Part shown: one piece after another, positions 23,826 through 27,345 of the stretch
How the letters are laid out: the number at the start of each line of letters is the position of its first letter
Position numbering within the stretch: position 1 is the first letter of the stretch
Source: an uncultured Blautia sp.
GTDB lineage: Bacteria; Bacillota; Clostridia; Lachnospirales; Lachnospiraceae
Reading direction: 5' to 3'
Length of the DNA stretch: 27,345 nt
NCBI GenBank assembly: GCA_934371915.1
Contig: CAKROE010000030.1
Span: 1-27,345, forward strand
Translations under genes and position numbers: made by a program
Notes under the pieces: model-generated
The model's input: only the letters and a program-made list of their open reading frames with translations
What the model was told of the DNA's origin: nothing
Databases searched by the model: none

Positions 23826-24218
23826 TTGGCTAGCGCAAAATTCTACGGAACAGGAAGAAGAAAAAAATCAATCGCAAGAGTTTACCTTACACCTGGTACA
23901 GGCAAAATCACAATCAATAAAAGAGATATCGATGAATATTTTGGATTAGAGACTCTGAAAGTTATCGTTCGTCAGCCATTCGCTGCAACAGAAACAGAAG
24001 GCAAATTTGACGTTCTTGTTAACGTAACAGGCGGCGGATATACAGGACAGGCTGGTGCCATCAGACATGGTGTTGCAAGAGCCCTTCTTGAAGCAGACGC
24101 TGAATACAGACCAGTTCTTAAAGCTGCTGGATTCCTTACTCGTGATCCACGTATGAAAGAACGTAAGAAATACGGTCTCAAAGCAGCTCGTAGAGCACCT
24201 CAGTTCTCTAAACGATAA
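23826..24218 (+). CDS. rpsI: 30S ribosomal protein S9
   Basis: A 130-residue small-subunit protein whose C-terminal tail reaches the P-site tRNA. Landmarks are [16 protein letters not shown] at the N-terminus, [19 protein letters not shown] in the middle, and [20 protein letters not shown] with the invariant end QFSKR. The start is TTG at 23826, giving MASAKFYG, with AGGAGG about 9 bp upstream; no in-frame ATG is available near this point. The gene is 16 bp after rplM and is followed by a strong terminator. Confidence 0.97.
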   Translation: MASAKFYGTGRRKKSIARVYLTPGTGKITINKRDIDEYFGLETLKVIVRQPFAATETEGKFDVLVNVTGGGYTGQAGAIRHGVARALLEADAEYRPVLKAAGFLTRDPRMKERKKYGLKAARRAPQFSKR

Positions 24219-24275
24219 TCAGGAACGAAGAAGAGCAGAGCTTTTCAGGTTTGTTATCGAATACAGAAATCATCA

Positions 24276-24306
24276 GGCCCCGGAATCTTTGGTTCCGGGG
24301 TCTTTC
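24276..24306 (+). terminator. Rho-independent terminator of rplM-rpsI
   Basis: A 10-bp stem (GGCCCCGGAA / TTCCGGGGTC, one G-T pair) with a 7-nt loop is followed by TTTCT. Confidence 0.88.
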
Positions 24307-24382
24307 TAAAAAACATTTCAATTATTTCCAATATTTCTATTCCCCAAGAAGCTTATTACCGATTAGTAACGATTAAATTTAA

Positions 24383-24870
24383 GAAATCCTGAAGCCGATT
24401 CATCAAAGCTGCAACGATTGAATAATCCGGACAGGAACATTTGCAGAACAGTTCCACGAAGTAATGTAGGTGTAATGACCTGGAAAATAGTAGATACAGG
24501 ACAGACCAACAGAAATTCGGGCGAGAAATGACCTGCAAATAAGTAAGTTTGTTAAAAGTCCACGAAAATCACGGCTGTAAATGACTATAGCATGGGAAAG
24601 TACATGCAAAGTCAACAAAATCCTTGTAAACTGGATGGTTTGAAGATGAGTAAGTATCGAGCAGGTCAAAAAATGAATGTAAATCAGATGGTCTATGGAA
24701 GAGTAAGTGCTGTGGAAGTCCATAAAAGTGCCGGAAATGGTTTGCTACGGGAAGAGTAAGTTATCTGAAAGTCCCCGAAAATGTTTGTAATGGAAAATCA
24801 GATGATTTACGTAGGAGTAAGTCTAAAACAAGTCAATACGGTTTCTGTAAAAATGACTACAATTCAGGTG
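24383..24870. repeat. Left degenerate array of about 53-bp units (non-coding)
   Basis: At least eight units begin at about 24436, 24489, 24542, 24599, 24649, 24702, 24755 and 24816, with a possible ninth at 24383. Steps are 53, 53, 57, 50, 53, 53 and 61 bp. Each unit carries AGTAAGT (or variant), then AAGTC (or variant) starting 14 nt later in all but one unit, then TGTAAATG about 16-20 nt further, and often ATGGGAAG at the end. The period is not a multiple of three, so this is not a decayed protein repeat. The 765-bp interval from rpsI to the nuclease gene holds this array, the rpsI terminator and nothing else I recognise. Confidence 0.8.
24504..24635 (+). repeat. 132-bp direct repeat, left copy
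   Basis: It matches 27148-27279 at 126 of 132 positions. The first four differences are all C here versus T in the right copy; the last two lie within 7 bp of the right end. It spans about two and a half units of the 53-bp array. Confidence 0.93.
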
Positions 24871-24983
24871 TATTTCCAATAAATTAATGAAATAATCAAG
24901 CGTTCATATATTTATATGTTTATTCTAATTTGAATCTCTAATGTTTCTACAAAATCAAAATAAAAATAAAGGAGAGACGCCAC

Positions 24984-25784
24984 ATGTATGGATTAAAACA
25001 GAAATTATTAGAGGAAGAAAAGTATTTGAAAGATATTCTGAGCAGAATTGGGAATCCGAAGGCAGATGCGATGGAAGGAACTTTACGAATTTCAATGGAT
25101 AAGAATAAAGTACGTTATTTTCATCATTTTCCAAATGAAAATAGTAAGAAAAAGGATATCTATATTTCAAAGGCAGACAAAGAACTTCCGACCAGACTGG
25201 CGCAAAATACATATGACAATAAAATGCGCAATCTGGTGAAGAAACGTCTGGAGCAGCTTCGAAGACTTTTGAAGGATTATGATGATAATGAAATTGAACA
25301 GTTATATACGAAAGAACATCCTGAGAGACAGAAGCTGATTCAGCCAGTGCGACCAACATGGGAACAGCGTTTAAACGAATGGGAAAAAGAAGCGTACAAG
25401 AGTAAAGCATTTGCTGAAAATATTCCGGTCATAACAACTGCAAAAGGGGAGCGTGTACGCTCAAAATCAGAGAAGATTCTGGCAGATTATTTTTATCATG
25501 CAGGCATTTCGTATAAATACGAGCATCCGATTTTCCTGAAAGGATTTGGTGTAGTTTATCCGGATTTTACATTTTTATCTCGGAAAACAGGAGAAGAAAT
25601 TTACTGGGAACATGATGGAAGAATGGATGACCCTGAGTATGCAAGAAAAGCTATCAGGAAGATTGAAACTTATGAGAAAAATGGGATTTTTCCAGGACAA
25701 AAGTTGATTCTGACATTTGAGACCCTGCAGGATGGATTGGATATGAAAGTTGTGGAGAGTCTTGTAAAGGAATATCTGTTATAG
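24984..25784 (+). CDS. PD-(D/E)XK-type nuclease-like protein
   Basis: A 266-residue protein with a charged, probably helical N-terminal half (residues 1-140, coiled-coil-like around KKRLEQLRRLLKDYDDNEIEQL) and a C-terminal domain of restriction-endonuclease-like pattern. That domain reads RSKSEKILADYF (Glu163), ISYKYEHPIFL (Glu180), VVYPDFTFLSR (Asp194) and EEIYWEHDGRMDD (Glu209, with His where the motif Lys would be), then a Lys-rich helix and a LILTFET strand. I read this as a PD-(D/E)XK nuclease fold with an E-x-H variant; proteins with the YPDF...YWEH pattern are common as unnamed proteins in Firmicutes. AAAGGAG precedes the ATG. The repeat arrays flank this gene and the next, 180 bp downstream. 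The target is unknown. Confidence 0.7.
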   Translation: MYGLKQKLLEEEKYLKDILSRIGNPKADAMEGTLRISMDKNKVRYFHHFPNENSKKKDIYISKADKELPTRLAQNTYDNKMRNLVKKRLEQLRRLLKDYDDNEIEQLYTKEHPERQKLIQPVRPTWEQRLNEWEKEAYKSKAFAENIPVITTAKGERVRSKSEKILADYFYHAGISYKYEHPIFLKGFGVVYPDFTFLSRKTGEEIYWEHDGRMDDPEYARKAIRKIETYEKNGIFPGQKLILTFETLQDGLDMKVVESLVKEYLL

Positions 25785-25893
25785 TGCAGGCAACGTTCCG
25801 GCGGATGGTTTTGAAAATTATTTGAAGTATCATAAAATGTTGTTGTGGCTTTGGATTACATATGTAATAATGCAGGTATGAGTAATATTGTAT

Positions 25894-25921
25894 TTGACTT
25901 CGACAAGAATATGAATATGCA
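25894..25921 (+). promoter_or_regulatory. Possible promoter for the DUF7309/DUF6930-like gene
   Basis: TTGACT and TATGCA are separated by 16 bp in the 180-bp gap between the two cargo genes. The -10 is weak. Confidence 0.35.
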
Positions 25922-25964
25922 GAAAACTGAAATCCAAATCCAGAATTAAAGTAAAGGAGACAAC

Positions 25965-26978
25965 ATGAGAAAAGAAGCTACGATTGAGCAATGGAAAGAA
26001 TTGTATGAAGCTGCAACCAGAATAAAAGAAATGAAGCCATGGAATAAATTCTGGGATCTGGATATTATCGGAATACGGGAGGGGAACGAAGAAGATACAA
26101 CGTTTTACAGTATACTGGGACATGGTGGGGACTGTTATGGGATTGTTGTATATGAAGGATATGAAGGTCTAAATGATTTCATGATGCTTACAATGCAGGA
26201 ACAGTTAAATCTGCCGACAGATTATGTTATGTTTTCTCAAAATAACCTGACATGTTATTGGGGGAACAGAGAGGAATTAACGGATAAACAGAGAAAAAAT
26301 ATCAAAGAAATGGGATATAAATACAGAGGAAAGAACCAATGGTTATATTTTCTTTCTTTTGAGGCAGGATATTATCCCTATAATCTGAATCAGGATGAAG
26401 TTATTCGAATGACTAATTATTTTCTTAATCTGGAATTAGCATTGCAACAATATGAAAGTGTACAGGTTTATGTGGATTTCGAAAATGGTGAAATGTATTA
26501 TTTTGAGTTTGGAGAAGATAAAAAGTCATGGAATTTTGGTGCTAAACCACTACCATTTTCATCATTCCAATTTGGAAATCTGATTATTACAGATGAGGAA
26601 TTGATGGCAGATTTGAAAAAAGTATCAAAATGTAATGCTGTTTTAGAAGCAGATATAGCCATTCTTGGAGTTTCGGTGAATGATAAAAAATATAAGCGGC
26701 CTGCTAATCCGGCGACTTGCATGATTGCGGATGCTAAATCTGGAATGATGCTGAAATGTGAATTGCAGCAACCGGAGGATGATACAATTGCTTCTCTGGC
26801 AGAAGAATTGATAGGCTTTATTTTTCAGTATGGTGCACCAAAAGAAGTGAGAGTGTCGAATGTTTTAGTTGAAGCTGGAGTGGAGCAAATCTGTCAGATA
26901 TGTGGAATTAAATTAAGACGGGTAAAAAATTTACCGATTATAGAAGAATTTCGTGAAGGAATGAGGAGATTCATGTAA
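25965..26978 (+). CDS. DUF7309/DUF6930-like protein of unknown function
   Basis: A 337-residue acidic soluble protein in two parts. The N-terminal part (about 1-190; WKELYEAATRIKEMKPW, SILGHGGDCYGIVVYEGYEGL) and the C-terminal part (about 220-337; RPANPATCMIADAKSGMML, GAPKEVRVSN, CGIKLRRVKNLPIIEEF) resemble what I recall as DUF7309 and DUF6930; these names are from memory. The C-terminal order of an Asp256-SG strand, a GxPKExRxSN turn and a CGIKL strand is reminiscent of RNase H-like integrase cores, but with Asn299 where a second Asp would be; any such link is speculative. AAAGGAG precedes the ATG. The right-hand repeat array starts at the stop codon. Confidence 0.6.
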   Translation: MRKEATIEQWKELYEAATRIKEMKPWNKFWDLDIIGIREGNEEDTTFYSILGHGGDCYGIVVYEGYEGLNDFMMLTMQEQLNLPTDYVMFSQNNLTCYWGNREELTDKQRKNIKEMGYKYRGKNQWLYFLSFEAGYYPYNLNQDEVIRMTNYFLNLELALQQYESVQVYVDFENGEMYYFEFGEDKKSWNFGAKPLPFSSFQFGNLIITDEELMADLKKVSKCNAVLEADIAILGVSVNDKKYKRPANPATCMIADAKSGMMLKCELQQPEDDTIASLAEELIGFIFQYGAPKEVRVSNVLVEAGVEQICQICGIKLRRVKNLPIIEEFREGMRRFM

Positions 26979-27279
26979 AAGGGAAAGTCAATTGTACGGA
27001 CTGGCAGAATATGAATGACCTGGGGAAAGGATATGACGGAGCAGGTAAATACAAATTCAGGATAGGCTTGTCTAATGAAAAAGTAAGCGTTGTTCAGCTT
27101 TGAAGCTACGGTTTAGGAATGACCCGTGAGAGGGAAATCCTAGCTGCGACCAACAGAAATTTGGGTGAGAAATGACCTGCAAATAAGTAAGTTTGTTAAA
27201 AGTCCACGAAAATCACGGTTGTAAATGACTATAGTATGGGAAAGTACATGCAAAGTCAACAAAATCCTTGTATAATGGA
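26979..27279. repeat. Right degenerate array of about 53-bp units (non-coding)
   Basis: Units begin near 26971, 27029, 27082, 27133, 27186 and 27243 with steps of 58, 53, 51, 53 and 57 bp, and show the same AGTAAGT / AAGTC / TGTAAATGACC layout as the left array. The first units are diverged; the last ones lie in the 132-bp direct repeat. The array is truncated at about 27276 by different sequence. Confidence 0.75.
27148..27279 (+). repeat. 132-bp direct repeat, right copy
   Basis: Same orientation as 24504-24635, 2644 bp away start to start, with six differences. Left of this point the two arrays remain alignable only as degenerate units; to the right the similarity stops abruptly. Confidence 0.93.
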
Positions 27280-27345
27280 CCCTATAGTGTGGACACGCAA
27301 ATCAGGCAATTAGGTCAATTCTTTAGTCTGTTTTCCAAGTTGTAG
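27276..27345 (-). mobile_element. Possible insertion-sequence end (IS3-like), truncated by the window
   Basis: Similarity between the arrays ends where TGGACCCTATAGTGTGGACA begins. This resembles termini I recall from IS3-family elements of Firmicutes, and it is followed inward by the possible 3' end of a gene on the - strand. The rest of the element lies outside the window, so this is tentative. Confidence 0.4.
27310..27345 (-). CDS. Possible transposase C-terminal end (partial)
   Basis: On the - strand an open frame enters from the right edge, reads LQLGKQTKELT and stops at TAA (27312-27310), about 34 bp inside the putative element end. The stop-to-end distance suits an IS3-type transposase, but 11 residues cannot identify a protein. 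Confidence 0.25.
   Translation of the reverse strand, partial: LQLGKQTKELT

Noticed and set aside
24403..24723. 106-codon open frame on the - strand inside the left repeat array
   Set aside because: It has no ribosome binding site and runs through several 53-bp units whose period shifts the reading frame each time; its openness follows from the AT-rich repeat rather than from selection for protein.
24383..24870. CRISPR array
   Set aside because: There are no identical direct repeats separated by unrelated spacers, conserved boxes are only 5-8 nt, unit length varies from 50 to 61 bp, and no cas genes are present.

Overview
The window looks like chromosome of an anaerobic, low-GC Firmicute of the Lachnospiraceae, probably Blautia-like. 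This rests on the gene set (pyruvate formate-lyase, a clostridial-type citrate synthase, EutS-type microcompartment shell proteins, oleate hydratase, DUF4869), the AGGAGG ribosome binding sites and the compact GC-hairpin/T-run terminators. Species assignment is inference; no rRNA or tRNA gene is present.

Left part (1-8230), central metabolism, all on the + strand. A ribulose monophosphate-type cluster (3' end of one SIS-domain hexuloisomerase, hexulose-6-phosphate synthase, a second hexuloisomerase, a HAD phosphatase) ends at a strong terminator. A citrate synthase with an unusual acidic tail abuts trpS with no gap. Pyruvate formate-lyase follows behind its own promoter and a 12-bp palindrome, with an aromatic-acid-exporter/FUSC-like membrane protein downstream.

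Middle part (8230-20310). A small satellite microcompartment operon encodes two EutS/PduU-like shell proteins and an EutP/PduV-like GTPase, without any enzyme gene. Next is a two-gene unit of unknown role: a DUF4869 protein and a compact P-loop protein whose C-terminal half has a TOPRIM-like pattern. Then comes a carbohydrate island: two Gfo/Idh/MocA oxidoreductases, a TIM-barrel sugar isomerase/epimerase, an ABC importer (binding protein, double ATPase, permease) and a LacI-type regulator. The gene content suggests import and redox/epimerisation of a sugar, polyol or glycoside; the substrate cannot be read from the sequence. A secreted basic protein of unknown role ends this block at a bidirectional terminator.

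Right part (20310-27345). A TetR regulator and oleate hydratase lie on the - strand. Divergent from them are rplM-rpsI with a long 5' leader. The last 3 kb hold a PD-(D/E)XK-like nuclease gene and a DUF7309/DUF6930-like gene. They are bracketed by two arrays of a degenerate, non-coding repeat with a period near 53 bp; the arrays share a 132-bp direct repeat differing at 6 positions. The right array is cut by what looks like an insertion-sequence end.

The most unusual features are the 53-bp arrays with their two-gene cargo, the DUF4869/P-loop-TOPRIM pair, and the enzyme-less microcompartment operon.
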